64,000 nt of DNA, from positions 7,688,001 to 7,752,000 of the forward strand of contig WOAB01000563.1 of the NCBI GenBank assembly GCA_027886185.1, given 5' to 3'. The position numbers and the translations under genes were made by a program. Every line of letters starts with the position of its first letter. Positions within the stretch are counted from its first letter, which is position 1. This document shows positions 22,510 through 33,890 of the stretch, piece by piece. This DNA is from Rheum nobile. Its lineage: Eukaryota; Streptophyta; Magnoliopsida; Caryophyllales; Polygonaceae. The notes beneath the pieces were generated by a model that made no database searches, was not told the DNA's origin, and was given only the letters and a program-made list of their open reading frames with translations.

Positions 22510-22512
22510 ATT

Positions 22513-23823
22513 TGATAGAGGCTAAAGTCGTGATGCCTAATCAAAGTAAATCCTCAAAAACCTAACTAAGTATAGTAGGCAAGCAAGGGTCGAATCCCAC
22601 AAGGAGGTAGCAATCTTTCTAAGTGCTAAAGTAATATGCCAATAGTAACAAAGGTTTTTTTTGGTTTGTTTGCAAGTAACAAAGTAAATAAAAGCAAATG
22701 ATGTAATCTATGGGTGAGAAGTAACTTAGCCAGACAAATATTCACCATTTAGTTTGATTGGTTGATCCTAGATTATCTCTAATTTCTTCCTATGAATGTT
22801 CCTATTCCTTTTCTTAAGTTATAAACAGGACAAACAAACCCTGAGAATACTAACTATCAAATAACCAGGAAAACCTCCAGATTCAATTCAACAACAACAA
22901 TGATCACATGAATTTCAATAGATACATTCAAGTGTAGCAAACAGTCTTACAATTGCATGCAATTAATTCTCTCTACAATAAACCAGTCCAAACAGTTCTT
23001 AGAATATTACAGTTGCTACTCTGAATTAGGTAATTCAAACAATAATTACCAAACCCTAGCAATAGATAATTACTAATATCAACTAGGTGATCATGCCAGT
23101 CAAATCAGCAAGAATCAATGGGATGAAGCACAAGAGAATCAATACATTCAAAGGAAACTAAATAGAATTATAACCTCACAACCAAATACAAACGAAGGCT
23201 TCAATCGTCGGACTAAGCAAAAGTTGCTTAGTTCTTCATAGTCTTCAAACGTAAAACTCAAAGGGAAAAACAATACTGAATAATAGTCTGAATGAATAAG
23301 ATAATGAAAAGGCTGCTAGGAAACTAGGTTATAAACCTAGCCAAAACCTAGTTTCCATAAGATAGGAAACAAAATCTAAAAGGAAAATAAAATAAAATAA
23401 CCCAACGAAAATAAAAGAAAAGAAATAAAGAAAATAAAGTAACTCGAACGAAATCCCGCTCTCGCGCGTGTCTGATAAATGGGTTTCCGCGACCACGGAA
23501 GAATTTCCGCGACCGCGAAAAAGTCTCTTTTGAATCTCGCTGTCTTCGTATTTTCCGCGACCGCGGCTGTGGCTTCCGCGACCGCGGCAAGTTTCCTGTT
23601 GCGTACTCCAGCTTCTTCCTCGTCTTCTTCTTCTCCACTTGTGCTCATCTCTTGTGGCTTTCTTCTCCCTCTTCTAAATCTTCATTTTAGCTCTTCCAAG
23701 CCACCAAATCCACACTTCTACTCCTCAACTCCATTCTCCACAATTGTGCTCTAAACTCATCCAAATGGTACCCAAAACTCCAGTAACAACTCCTAGTTAA
23801 ACCCTACAAAGTAGCGCTGATCA
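22513..23823 (-). repeat. 5' LTR of Athila A, shared with a second unit
   Basis: 1311 bp, TGATAGAGGC to GCGCTGATCA. It is bordered on the left by a primer-binding site and gag and on the right by a polypurine tract, so it serves as 5' LTR of one unit and 3' LTR of the next. Palindrome copies start at 23487, 23507, 23555 and 23576. Confidence 0.92.
23487..23587. repeat. Two palindrome pairs in the Athila A 5' LTR
   Basis: Pairs 23487/23507 (20 bp apart) and 23555/23576 (21 bp apart), at the same LTR positions as in the 3' LTR but with different point changes. Confidence 0.87.
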
Positions 23824-24030
23824 AATTCCCCCATGCTTAAACCCTGCTCGTCCTCGAGTAAGCTAATAGAAACCTACTCCTCCAATCAAATCCCCAAGGT
23901 CTCAGGAAGCACAACAAAACCATCTCCACTAAGAATTGCACCTAATCATGAAACTCCAAGGCACCACACAATCAACTCAACACAACACAACACATACAAG
24001 CTTAAAGAAAAGAAGAGTACATCCCCCAAG
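23824..24030 (-). other. 3' internal end of a second Athila A unit, cut by Tekay 2
   Basis: This segment matches 18772-18980 (polypurine tract and adjacent 3' UTR of Athila A). It ends at CCCCCAAG, exactly where the Tekay-like LTR begins, so the Tekay insertion interrupted a tandem Athila unit. Confidence 0.8.
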
Positions 24031-24059
24031 TGTAACGCCTCATTTTTTTTGAGTTATTC

Positions 24060-24591
24060 TGTAATATCCCGGATTTATAATCCTTTATAAGGATTAGAAT
24101 GCTACCCATGTTAACAAGAGCTCTTCCTTTTCCTGGTTCAAGTGAGGACAAAGAACTAGGAAGTTAAGCGTGCTAAGGCGGGAGTAGTCCTGGGATGGGT
24201 GACCTCCTGGGAAGTTCCTGGTTGACATGGGGATAGCGTTTCTAAGGCCATGGGCCTTACAAATGGTATCAGAGCCGACTCTGGGTTATGAGTGGGCTTG
24301 TCTTGGATGGAAGTCGCTCGACCGAGAGGGTGGTCTTTGGGACTTGACGGGCCTTGACAAGGTCGTCAAGGGTTTAAGTGGGGGTGATTGTAATACCCCG
24401 GATTTATAATCCTTTATAAGGATTAGAATGCTACCCATGTCAATAAGAGCTCTTTCTTTTCCTGGTTCAAGTGAGGACAAAGAACTAGGAAGTTAAGTGT
24501 GCTAGGGCGGGAGTAGTCCTGGGATGGGTGACCTCCTGGGAAGTTCCCGGTTGGCATGGGGATAGCGTTTCTAAGGCTGTGGGCCTTTACA
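24060..24591 (+). mobile_element. Cassandra TRIM carrying 5S rRNA-like sequence
   Basis: Two LTRs (24060-24261 and 24389-24591; 202 and 203 bp) start TGTAATA and end in TACA (CCTTACA, CTTTACA). Each contains AAGTTAAGCGTGCT and GGATGGGTGACCTCCTGGGA, the conserved 3' part of plant 5S rRNA with its internal promoter region, which is diagnostic of Cassandra. An iMet-type primer site TGGTATCAGAGC is at 24264-24275 and a GTGGGGGTGATT purine tract precedes the right LTR. The perfect duplication TATTC (24055-24059, 24592-24596) shows an intact insertion. No proteins are encoded. Confidence 0.97.
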
Positions 24592-24891
24592 TATTCGGCC
24601 AAGTTTCGGGGTCGAAACTTCTTTTTAGGGGAAAGTGATGTAATACCCCTCATTTTTAGTAAGGGTATTTGGGTAATTTCCCAAACCCTCGTCAATTATT
24701 CAAGATGCGTTTGGCGAAGTTCGGAATTTCCGTAGCGAGTTGGATCTCTGTAAATTCCCCTGCGTTATTTAAAATACATTCGACGTATTTTTCGGGGCTT
24801 AGAATATTTGTTTGGGTACAAATATATTTATTTCGGGGTTTAATCCCATTCCAAGCTCGTTCCCGGGCAAAAGGACGCAAAATGGGCAAAA

Positions 24892-24924
24892 CCGCAATTG
24901 CGGCAATACCCACCGCGACCGCGG
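24892..24924. repeat. Palindrome pair in Tekay LTR 2
   Basis: CCGCAATTGCGG at 24892 and CCGCGACCGCGG at 24913, starts 21 bp apart, 110 bp upstream of the TATA box, as in Tekay LTR 1. Confidence 0.85.
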
Positions 24925-25033
24925 AAAATCCCTGGCGTCAGAGGTTGCGTGTTCCGTCGTGCATCATCTGCCGCACCACCGTTGATCCGCTGATGCACCG
25001 TTGATCTGGGCGGGGGAGCTCTTCTCCTTGGGC

Positions 25034-25041
25034 TATAAATA
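25034..25041 (+). promoter_or_regulatory. TATA box of Tekay LTR 2
   Basis: TATAAATA in the context GGGCTATAAATAGAGG, matching the position of the box in LTR 1 relative to the palindrome pair. Confidence 0.65.
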
Positions 25042-27261
25042 GAGGAGAGTTTGGGAGAGCTTTGGGCACTCAAATCTGATCTCAGATTACTCTCTTCCTC
25101 TTTCGTTTCCATTATCGCCGGAGTTCAAGCTCTCGCCGGATTTTCGAGGAGTCGCCGGAGCCTTCGCCTGTGGTCGTAGCAGCCCTGGAGGTGTGTTGCA
25201 GCGGTGGTTGAAGGCAGCCCTCGTCCGAGTTGTCGTCGCCGTCGTCGTGAGGAGTCGAAACCCCTCGTCGTTGGAGCCTCGTCATGTTCGCCGGAGGTCT
25301 TGCTGTCGCCGGAGCTTGTGAGCCTCGCCGGAGTTCTGGGTCGCCGCTGTGTGCAGCCAAGAGGGGCGTGGTGCTGCGCAGGTGTCCGGGAGCGAGAACC
25401 CGAGCTCATCGCCGCCGTCGCCGGTCTCTGCCATCGGGGTCGAGCTCGATGCCGCTCGCGGTTGTGGTTTGCTGTTCGAGGGAAGAAGAAAGGAGGGGGC
25501 CCTTAGCCAGCTCATAGTTTGGGCCGAAAAGCCCATTAGCCTTTCTGTCCAAATTTAACCCGAGATCAATCGAGCGGTATAATTTCGACCCACTTTTATC
25601 CGTATTTGTCTTTAGGAAAATTCAATCAATATTTTTATGATTTAAAATCATAAAAATTTATTGAATTTAATTACTTGAGTTCGTCAGATAAATTAATCGA
25701 TATTAATTAATTTGTCAGTTATACCGTTATTTGTCGGGTCGCGTGTGGACTCGTAGCCTTGCTAGAGCTATCTGAAGCATAGGCCATACTCCCGGAAAGG
25801 ATATCAACAGTAGTCGTCTCGTCTAGATTCATCGTCGAATCTACCTAAGGCAAGTGGCGGTTCGCTCTTGCTTATCATTCCATGTTTCAATTAATTATCA
25901 ATTGTTTAATTGTTCATTAAATTGGGATGAATATTGTTTTCATTTGGGAACAGATTTTATAAATGATACGATTAAAACATGATATTATTATAGGTTGTAT
26001 ATATTGCTAGAAACAACGCTATTATATCTGTTATTACCATGATGGTATTGGTGTGGATTTTGTGTGAACTTATACATTGTAGTTAGAACGAGTATTCGTA
26101 GGAACGCTATGTACCTTGCGAGGTCTAGCCGTTTCTTTATAACCGTGGTGGATAGGATGTCCAAGCCCTAACACCCTTCCCTGGTCATGACCGGCCCCTA
26201 TCCGAATATAGGGGTGGTGCACTAAGCTGGTGCCAACCAATCGGGATTTATTCCCAAGATATCTCTCGTATCGAGATGATATATTTATATGATAAAAGCT
26301 TATAACGTGAATATGCGTTTTGGAATTAAACAAGATAAGTGCAATTATGCACATAATTAATATACCCTCGGGCGAGGAGTACAACGTGGAAACCGCTCAG
26401 ACTTCGATTAAAGTAAGTCCTCATTCCAAATCTGAATTCGCATTACGCGGTGAGGTTGGTCGTGGACCCAAATGATCAAGTCTTTTTAAACGCTTGTGTG
26501 AAATTATTATTATGTTCCCAAACATTTGTCATACTTTCCCGTAAGACTCAATCTTTTGGAGTCTTCTCTTCATACGCTTTCCGATAAGACTCAATCTCTT
26601 GGAGTCTTCTCTTTATACGTTCCCGATAAGACTCGATCTTTAGGAGTCTTCTCCTGATCATTCAAACTTTAATCATTCCGTGAAAGTTTCGGGTTATATA
26701 TCGTTCCTTCGGTTGTTATTCGAGGGACAATGATAGTAAACGGTTACGATCACTAGGACCATTCTGTTTTCACCCTTGCATAGTCTTTCATTAGACTAAC
26801 CAACCAAGTTTTATTCCTTGCATGGTTGGCTGGTGTCATCCGTCCTATACGGCACATCAGTGGTTGGTTCCCGAAGACTCGAAGTAACCGTTGAAGAAGA
26901 GACTTGCAGTTGCAGATTTAAGTGCGGGTATTTCAAAGATCGTTAAGTATTACTTTAATATGTATTTTTATAACCTAGTCATGTACTAGGTTTATTCTTG
27001 AAGTCTTCCGCTGTGTAATTTAAAGTCTTCCGCTGTAATTTCACTCTGTTGTAAAAACACTCCTCTCGTTTGATGAGAGATCTTTTAATATAAATGGTTG
27101 AGTTCCATTTAAAAATGTCTTCTGCTGTTTAACCTTTCGTTATTTATTATGTCTATTTAAGATTAATTGTTCCGATTAAAGCATCGGGTGACATCGGACA
27201 ACAACGTCTGAGGTCACTGGCGTGTGGCATTTCTTTCAATAATTTGGGGGTGTTATAATTA

Positions 27262-27273
27262 TGGTATCAGAGC
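27262..27273 (+). other. Primer-binding site of Tekay-like element 2
   Basis: TGGTATCAGAGC four bases after the LTR end, complementary to initiator tRNA-Met. It confirms that 24031-27257 is a 5' LTR. Confidence 0.92.
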
Positions 27274-27514
27274 AACGGTTTTAAAATTCTTGGCCTATTA
27301 TTAGGTTTGAGAATTTTCGAAAACTAATTTTGAAACTATTTTTCAAACCTATCTTCGATTAAAAAGGAATTTCGAGAGTTTCAATGTTGAATTTAAATGT
27401 TAAAAGTAAAAGTTTTAATTATTTCTTGTAATTTAATTTAAACTAGTGATTTAGCTATTTCGAACTTCAAAAGTTGTTTATCGTTGGTTTATAAAAGACG
27501 TGTTATATGCAATC
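27274..27514 (+). other. Leader remnant of Tekay-like element 2
   Basis: About 240 bp of AT-rich, non-coding leader after the primer-binding site. It stops where pararetrovirus sequence begins; no gag is present, so the element is truncated here. Confidence 0.6.
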
Positions 27515-27602
27515 AAACCATCTTCTTCTCTTATCGTTCTTAGGGTCATAGAAATCTAGTCTCAAATATTCTTTATCAATGATAAAGCCTTCTTTTCTTA
27601 TA
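27515..27602 (-). repeat. Inverted 88-bp pararetrovirus fragment
   Basis: This is the reverse complement, with a few mismatches, of 29542-29630 in the viral polyprotein (GFIIDKEYLRLDFYDPKND region). It sits at the left edge of the viral block against the Tekay leader. Confidence 0.85.
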
Positions 27603-27703
27603 AGTTCAAAGAAGATGAAGACCAATCTAGTTCTGCAAGCCAAGCCCAACAATTTGAGTTTGATCCGTATGAACAGTTTGCCCAAGATCCTTACGCCCAG
27701 TAA
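27602..27703 (+). pseudogene. C-terminal end of a viral ORF
   Basis: An open frame encodes an acidic, Gln-rich tail (KFKEDEDQSSSASQAQQ, then FEFDPYEQFAQDPYAQ and TAA). In a circular viral genome this would be the end of the last ORF, upstream of the intergenic region. I infer it belongs to the ORF whose start is at 35178. Confidence 0.5.
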
Positions 27704-27816
27704 GTACTAAGGGACCAGATTCTCTTCAAGCCCAGTAAGTAGATTCTGGCCCAATCAAGCAAAATAAGGCCCAATAAAGATAACGTGAAACGCATCCAGC
27801 AATCAGTATTACAAGG

Positions 27817-27891
27817 ATGTCGGCAAGTGCAAGTCTCCATCAGTAATCAAACAAAGCATCAAAAATATGTCGGCAAAGTGCAAGTCTCCAT
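27817..27891 (+). promoter_or_regulatory. Direct repeat in the viral intergenic region
   Basis: ATGTCGGCAAGTGCAAGTCT at 27817 recurs with one extra base at 27867, a spacing of 50 bp, about 200-280 bp upstream of the TATA-like box. Its position suggests an upstream promoter element; function is not shown. Confidence 0.5.
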
Positions 27892-28093
27892 GAGCAATAA
27901 AAACAAAATACCTTTTGAAAAGAAGGCCAACAAAGGAAATTCTGATAAGGCACTATATGTCATCCTGTATACATGAACAGTTGTACGGAACCAGAATAGT
28001 GCATCTTAAACAGCAACTTTTATTTTTCTATTTAAACCATAAGCCCTCACTTGTTAGAGGCACACTTAAAAATCCTTTTCTCAGTTTTGTTCA

Positions 28094-28101
28094 TATAAAA
28101 G
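28094..28101 (+). promoter_or_regulatory. TATA-like box of the viral pregenomic promoter
   Basis: TATAAAAG is followed by a CT-rich stretch (28103-28145), the usual surroundings of a caulimovirid transcription start. It is 123 bp upstream of the primer-binding site. Confidence 0.55.
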
Positions 28102-28223
28102 CTCTCTTTACTAGCTCTCTCTCTCTCTTTGTAAGTTCCTCTTCCTGTATATTATTTCTTTTCAATCTATATAAGTATCTGTTTTTAACATTGCTTTGCT
28201 TTAATCTTGGTCCAGTTTTAGTT

Positions 28224-28235
28224 TGGTATCAGAGC
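28224..28235 (+). other. Viral tRNA-Met primer-binding site
   Basis: TGGTATCAGAGC, complementary to initiator tRNA-Met, marks the minus-strand start and conventional position 1 of caulimovirid genomes. It lies about 260 bp upstream of the movement protein. Confidence 0.92.
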
Positions 28236-28487
28236 CATTTCAATTATCAGTCTTACTTTTCATTCAGTGTTTCAAAGATCTATTACTGTTTCTAGCTTGT
28301 TTGACTATCTTTGTGGCTTTATCTAGTCTCTGGGTATAGTCGAGTTGCTGCTCGTAAGAACCATTGGTTAGCCCGAGTGTTAGGGTGGTCCCGGAGAGTG
28401 CCTCCTGTTATGAGCCTAGATCCAACCATAAATAGTGGCGTTAGTTAACCAAGCAGAAACCGTAGTGGCAATAGTATCTTTGAAATC

Positions 28488-29648
28488 ATGAGTGAGCATG
28501 TAAGAAGGTTATTTAGACGTGGTTCTAGTAGCAATTCTAGCCCTGTTATCCATAGCAATGAAAATCTTTTCACTCTTAATCAAGACAATCTGGAAAATTG
28601 GACAATTCCAGAAAACCCGCAATCCATTTATAAAACCGGCTTCACAGATCTCTTTCATGCGTGTTGTGTTAAACACCATGAAGAGACCATTTGCCTAACC
28701 AAGAACCAGCATACTATTAGACTCCTTAATTCCCAAGTCATTAAAAAATATATGGGAAAAGGTTATAGATTCATGCATCTTGGTTTAGTTCAAATTGCAT
28801 TAAAGCCTTTACATAGAAAAGTCATAGATAGCCCTGTCTTCCTAGCCCTTAGGGATGATAGGTTTAAATCTTATAGAGATTCCATTCTAGCAATTGTTCA
28901 ATCTAATGTCTGCAATGGACCGATATTTTTCAACTGTTCTCCCGACTTTACAGTTGATATTTCGGATCCTAGGATTTGTCAGACCTTGATCCTAGATATC
29001 AAAATGCTTAATGACAATATTAAGCAATTTACCAAGAACTTCGCCATCATCTATAGGCTCCATGTCAAGCTCATGAGTTCCTTGACTGACCCCAGGTGTA
29101 CGATTTCCCCTTTGCCTCAAGGTGAAACTATCCTGCTTCAGCTTGAAGCTGAAAAATCTAGCATTTTTACTCCAAAAACCATTAAGTGGAAGGATATTAC
29201 CATTCCAGAAACCTTAGAAGTCGCCAATGACAATCCTCCTAGAGACTTGGAGCAACAAGAAATCTCTCAGATCATAGAAGAATCTGATGGGAGAATTCTT
29301 ATAAGATTCAACTCTACTAGAGAGACGTCAGCCAATAGACCTATCTTTACCCCTGCTAGAAACTCTATTAATGACCCGTTCTACTCTATTAGAAGTGAGT
29401 TTACACGAACATGATCATTGAGTAGAGATCAAGTTGATTTTAACCCTCCTCTTCCTAGAATCATTCCCCAGAATGAGGAAGAATCGGTAGGAAATCATTC
29501 ACCAACCTCTAGCAATATGCATAATTATTCCACTATCAATGTTATAAGCAAAGAAGGCTTTATCATTGATAAAGAATATTTGAGACTAGATTTCTATGAC
29601 CCTAAGAACGATAAGAGAAGAAGATGGTTTATGAGCATAGACAAATAA
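28488..29648 (+). pseudogene. Viral movement protein domain
   Basis: A 308-residue open frame resembles the 30K movement-protein superfamily: LVQIALKPLHRKVIDSPV, then LRDDRFKSYRDSILA and GPIFFNCSPDFTVDISD (about residues 144-160). Such proteins modify plasmodesmata for cell-to-cell spread. The frame is cut by TGA at 29412-29414, continues in frame to TAA at 29646-29648, and the coat protein follows in the same frame, so this was the N-terminal part of a polyprotein. Confidence 0.87.
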
Positions 29649-31508
29649 TGTAGAGAAATAATCTAAAAGGAATATTATGAAGAGATGAACAAACTTCAGA
29701 CTAATATTCTTTTCTTCAAATGGTTCTCTATATATTTGTCTAGAAAAGATATAAAAGACCCCTTCCATCTTTCTTATCTTGAAGTTCAGAACAGAATCAC
29801 TAGAACTTGGAATCATCTTTCAACATGAACTAGTACTTCTTTTCATCCTCCTCTCAAAGGTATCATTATCAAGCATGATAATGAAGAAATTAAAGCCGAA
29901 CCTTTTAAGAAAGGAAGGCAAGAGCAAGATACTAGCCAAGTAAACTTGAAAGATATCAAAAAGATTTACTCCCAAAACAATTACTCTAATCAAATCCTTC
30001 ATACCATCTCTGAACAAATAGATCAGATACATCTTGGTATAGACAAAGGATTTAATCCACCCAAATTTCCTAGAGACATTAGCAAACCCCACTTTCAAGC
30101 TGAAAGTATTCCTAGCAATCTTCTGAGCAACATCAGCCTTAATCCTCCTTCAATCCTTGAAAGAATCAATCAGAGGATTGATTCATTTCAAATTGCAGTC
30201 AATCAGAGAATTGATAATACACAAGCATCTTCTTCAAGAATTGCTCCTAATCCTGCTAATGTCAACTGCTTAAAGAGTAAATGCAAAGACAGTTGTAACA
30301 GTGATTCTAGTAGTAATAAGAGTCCCAATAACTCTAGCCCTGAAAGCGATTTTGGCAACAAAGTAGATCATCTAGGTTCTGAGTCGCCAGAGATCAATAA
30401 ACTCAGAAGAAGAGGAAATAGATCTCAACATTATACAAAGATGTTTGGCAGACACATAGACACTAGAAACTACTACAACAGACCCACTCCTCCTGATCTT
30501 CAGTATGAGGAAAGAGCAAAATTCAGAACAACTAATTACAATGGAACATCCATCTATGAATGGAACATTGATGGAAAATCCGAGGGAGAAATTATGAATA
30601 CTCTTCAAGAAATGGGGATGGCTAAGGTAGCCTATAAAACCCAAAATCATGCAGACAAAACAACAGCATGTCTTATTATTCAAGGATTTACAGGACAACT
30701 CAAGTACTGGTGGGATAATTCCTTAAGCCTCCAGCAGCAATTAGAAATCCTAAATGCAACCATTTCAACAGAAGATGAAAATGGTAGAGAAACCATTGAG
30801 CAAAATGCCTCCAATCAACTTATATATGCAATCAGCATGTATTTTGTTGGAAACCCTCAAGAAGAACTTCAGGCTAATAAGTTCACTCTAACCAATCTTA
30901 GATGTCCAACTCTGAGTGACTATAGGTGGTACAAAGATGTATTCATAACCTATGTACTCAAGAGACCATATTGCAATGAGTCATTTTGGAAAGAGAGGTT
31001 TATTTATGGACTTCCTTCCATTTTTGCAAAACGAATAGTAACCAAGCTCAAAGAAACCATAGGTAATGAATAAATCCCTTGGAAGGATATTACTTATGGC
31101 CAGCTTGGAGCATTTATTAAGAAAGAAGGATTGGCATTATGCACTGAATTAAAAATTCAGGCAAAATACGGGGGAGAAAGAGGCAAATCCAGGAGAGAAA
31201 TGGGGAACTTCTGTGAAGCCTTTGGCATGGAAAAGATCCAAGCCCCCTCTAGAGCTAAAAAAGAAAAATCTCATAGAACAAAAAGAGAATTCTTTAAGCG
31301 TTCTAAGAGATATAGACCAAATCAAACTAAGTCTGAAAGACCTGCAAAGTCCAACCATAGCAGAAAGATTATCTGCTTTAAATGTCGCAAACCAGGACAT
31401 AAAGCTAACAACTGTCATGTGAAGCAAAAGATCAATGAATTGTTTAAAGATAATCCAGATTTAGGAAATAAACTGGAGCAGATACTCCTGAATGATGTCG
31501 AATCCTCA
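29649..31508 (+). pseudogene. Viral coat protein domain with zinc knuckle
   Basis: In the same frame, sequence resumes after stops and an open stretch begins at 29946. It contains a capsid-like block (YEWNIDGKSEGEIMNTLQEM, later GQLKYWWDNSLSLQQQLEIL), another stop at 31071-31073, a basic segment, and the zinc knuckle CFKCRKPGHKANNC near 31375. Together these suit a caulimovirid capsid protein, which binds nucleic acid through the knuckle. It is inactive because of several stops. Confidence 0.83.
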
Positions 31509-32327
31509 TCTAATAATGAAGGAATTTATGAACTAAATTATGATTCCTCCAGCTCAGATAATGGTCAAACTCAGCATTATTGCAATGTTATCACTAGAGC
31601 TGAAAGGGATAAAGCTCTATTAGACCTTATCAATCAAATCCCAGATCCGCAAACTAAACATGATTATTTCATGAAGTTAAAGGATCTTATTTTCAATGAA
31701 CATAAACCAGCCTTCAATAAGCCTTTCAGCATTTCTAAACTTTTTGAAGATCAGCCTAGCACTAGCCTTCTTGGAACAAAGGTTACTATCAAAGATCTTC
31801 AAACAGAAGTTAATACTCTAAAGATAGAAGTTAAAGAACTTCAAGAGTATGTCAGATTAAGAGACTCAGTTGACGATAATATTGAAGCCAGAATAAGTAA
31901 GCTAGAATCCCAGTATGATTCTAGTAACAAGTCTTCAAACAGAACAAGCCAAAGTTCTGTTAATTCTAAAGCTTCTTCTTCAAAAACTGCCTCAAATAAC
32001 ATAGATCCTTTCCCAGCAAGAGACGATCTATTTCTTACAGCCCTCAACAAAATAGAATACCAAAAGTGGTATTGCCCTATCAAGATCAAGATTCAAGACT
32101 TCACCCTCAACACTATCGCTCTAATAGACAGTGGAGCAGATCTCAACTGTATCAGAGAAGGTCTTATAGACTCCAAATATTTTGAAAAATCCAATGAGAG
32201 ACTGCATAACGCCAGTGGCACCAGAATGTAATTAAACTTCAAAATTCATGAAGCCTCCGTCTGCAGTAATGGATGGTGCCTTCTAAATTCGTTTGTTCTG
32301 GTCAAAGACCTATCTCAAGAAGTCATC
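31509..32327 (+). pseudogene. Viral aspartic protease domain
   Basis: After the zinc knuckle comes an acidic, Ser-rich linker with coiled-coil potential (about 31780-31900), then the protease active-site block IALIDSGADLNCIREGLI near 32108-32161. The frame ends at TAA 32229-32231, and the flap side continues downstream (FVLVKDLSQEVILGSPF type sequence) before RT. Confidence 0.8.
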
Positions 32328-33890
32328 TTGGGATCTCCTTTCCTAACTCAACTTTATCTATTCTCTGTCAATTGTGATGGTATCCATGCTGACATCCTCA
32401 GAAAGAAATTAGATTTCTATTTTCTTTCTCCTGTCAAGAGTAGAGATCTTGATATCTTACAATCTGCATCTATCAAATGGCAACTAAACAGCATTGAGCA
32501 TAAGAAAAGATTCATCAGAGATCTAACCAAGGAAATTGGATTTCTAAAGGTTGAAGAAAGATTGCAAAATCCAACCTGGCAAACCAAAGTCATTAACTTT
32601 GAAAAGCTATTCAAAGATCAAGTTTGTTCGGATGTTCCAAATGCCTTATGGGATAGAATGAAACATCAGGTTTCTCTTCCTTATGAAAAAGATTTTCATG
32701 AAAAAGACATTCCAACCAAAGCTAGACCAATTCAAATGAACAAGGAACTTTTAGAAGTTTGCAAAAAGGAAATTGAAACTTTGTTAGCAAAAAAGCTAAT
32801 CAGAAAGTCTCAATCTTCATGGAGTTGTGCAACGTTTTATGTGATGAATGCAGCTGAAAAGGAAAGAGGTGTACCAAGATTGGTAATCAATTACAAACCT
32901 CTAAACAATGTCTTGCAATGGATCAGGTATCCAATCCCGAATAAGAGAGACCTCCTTAACAGACTTTTCGAAGCAAAAGTCTTTTCAAAGTTTGACATGA
33001 AGAGCGGATACTGGCAGATTCAAATTGTCGAAAAAGACAAGTATAAAACTGCCTTTACAGTACCTTTTGGCCATTATGATGGAACGTCATGCCATTCGGC
33101 CTCAAAAATGCGCCTTCAGAATATCAAAGAATTATGAATGATATTCTGAACCCTTACTCAGACTTTCTCATAGTCTACATTGATGATGTACTCATCTATT
33201 CAAAGACCTTAGAAGAACATTCTAAGCATTTAAATACCTTTTTATATGTCATCAAGAAAAAATGACTAGTTTTATCAGCAACAAAGATGAAACTTTTCCA
33301 GACAAAAATAAGATTTCTTGGACATGACATTTACCAACAAACTATCCGACCTATCCAAAGAAGCATTGAGTTTACAGATAAATTTCCAGACGAAATTAAA
33401 GATAAAACTCAGTTGCAAAGATTTCTTGGATGTCTCAACTACATTTCAGATTTCTTTCCAAACCTTAGGCAACTTTGCATTCCTCTATTTCTTAGACTTA
33501 AGAAAAATCCTCCGCCTTGGGGCCCTGATCAAACCAAGGCTATTCAGATCATTAAGAATAAGATTAAGTCCCTTCCTTGCATGGGCCTTCCTCAGCCTAG
33601 TGCTTTCATGATTGTAGAAACAGATGCCTCCAATATTGGTTTCGGTGGCATTCTAAAACAAAAAATCAATCCTGATAGCAAAGAGCAATTAGTCAGATTC
33701 TACTCTGGTTGTTGGGTAGGTCCTCAAATAAATTATAGCACGATTAAGAAAGAGATCCTTTCTATCGTTGCATGTATTTCAAAATTTCAAGATGATTTGT
33801 ACAATAAATCATTTCTTCTTAGAGTCGATTGCAAGTCTGCAAAAGAGATTTTACAAAAATATGTTCAAAACATAGTTTCTAAACAAATTT
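32328..33890 (+). pseudogene. Viral reverse transcriptase and RNase H, frameshifted
   Basis: RT blocks are seen in order: KARPIQMNKELLEVCKKEIE, PRLVINYKPLNNVL, FSKFDMKSGYWQI, then a one-base shift near 33080, and YIDDVLIYSK at about 33176. RNase H follows in the frame from 33287 (VETDASNIGFGGIL; NYSTIKKEILSIVACI; LLRVDCKSAKEIL). A stop at 33263-33265 and the shift make it inactive. At about 33890 it is cut by an antisense gypsy fragment. Confidence 0.88.

Larger units (their letters stand above)
17459..23823 (-). mobile_element. Athila-like element A, lacking RT, RNase H and integrase
   Basis: LTRs of 1313 and 1311 bp flank a 3.7-kb internal region. On the minus strand the order is primer-binding site, gag, linker, protease, 3' region, polypurine tract, LTR. 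Directly after the protease stop comes a sequence matching the region downstream of integrase in element C (AGGCGCTGCTCGGGAGGCA type), so RT, RNase H and integrase are missing as a block. ORF-1 is not recognisable either. The 5' LTR is followed on its far side by another polypurine tract and 3' internal sequence (23824-24030), so two units share this LTR. Confidence 0.88.
24031..27257 (+). repeat. 5' LTR of Tekay-like element 2, with nested Cassandra
   Basis: Starts TGTAACGCCTCA directly against Athila sequence and ends GGGGGTGTTATA, then a primer-binding site. Excluding the Cassandra element it is about 2.69 kb. As in copy 1, the first 71 bp (24031-24059 plus 24597-24638) duplicate the LTR start and polypurine tract. 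It contains TATAAATA at 25034 and a palindrome pair at 24892/24913. The segment near 25110-25470 is GC-rich with repeated GTCGCCGGAG words and encodes no recognised protein. Three copies of the GACTC...GAGTC repeat lie near 26545-26660, against two in copy 1. Confidence 0.87.

Noticed and set aside
24150..24235. A 5S rRNA gene
   Set aside because: Only the 3' part of 5S is present, diverged, and it occurs in both LTRs of a Cassandra TRIM, so it is the element's 5S-like promoter segment.
25112..25558. GC-rich open frames on both strands in Tekay LTR 2
   Set aside because: They lie downstream of the TATA box in R/U5, are built on repeated GTCGCCGGAG words, and are not kept in LTR 1.
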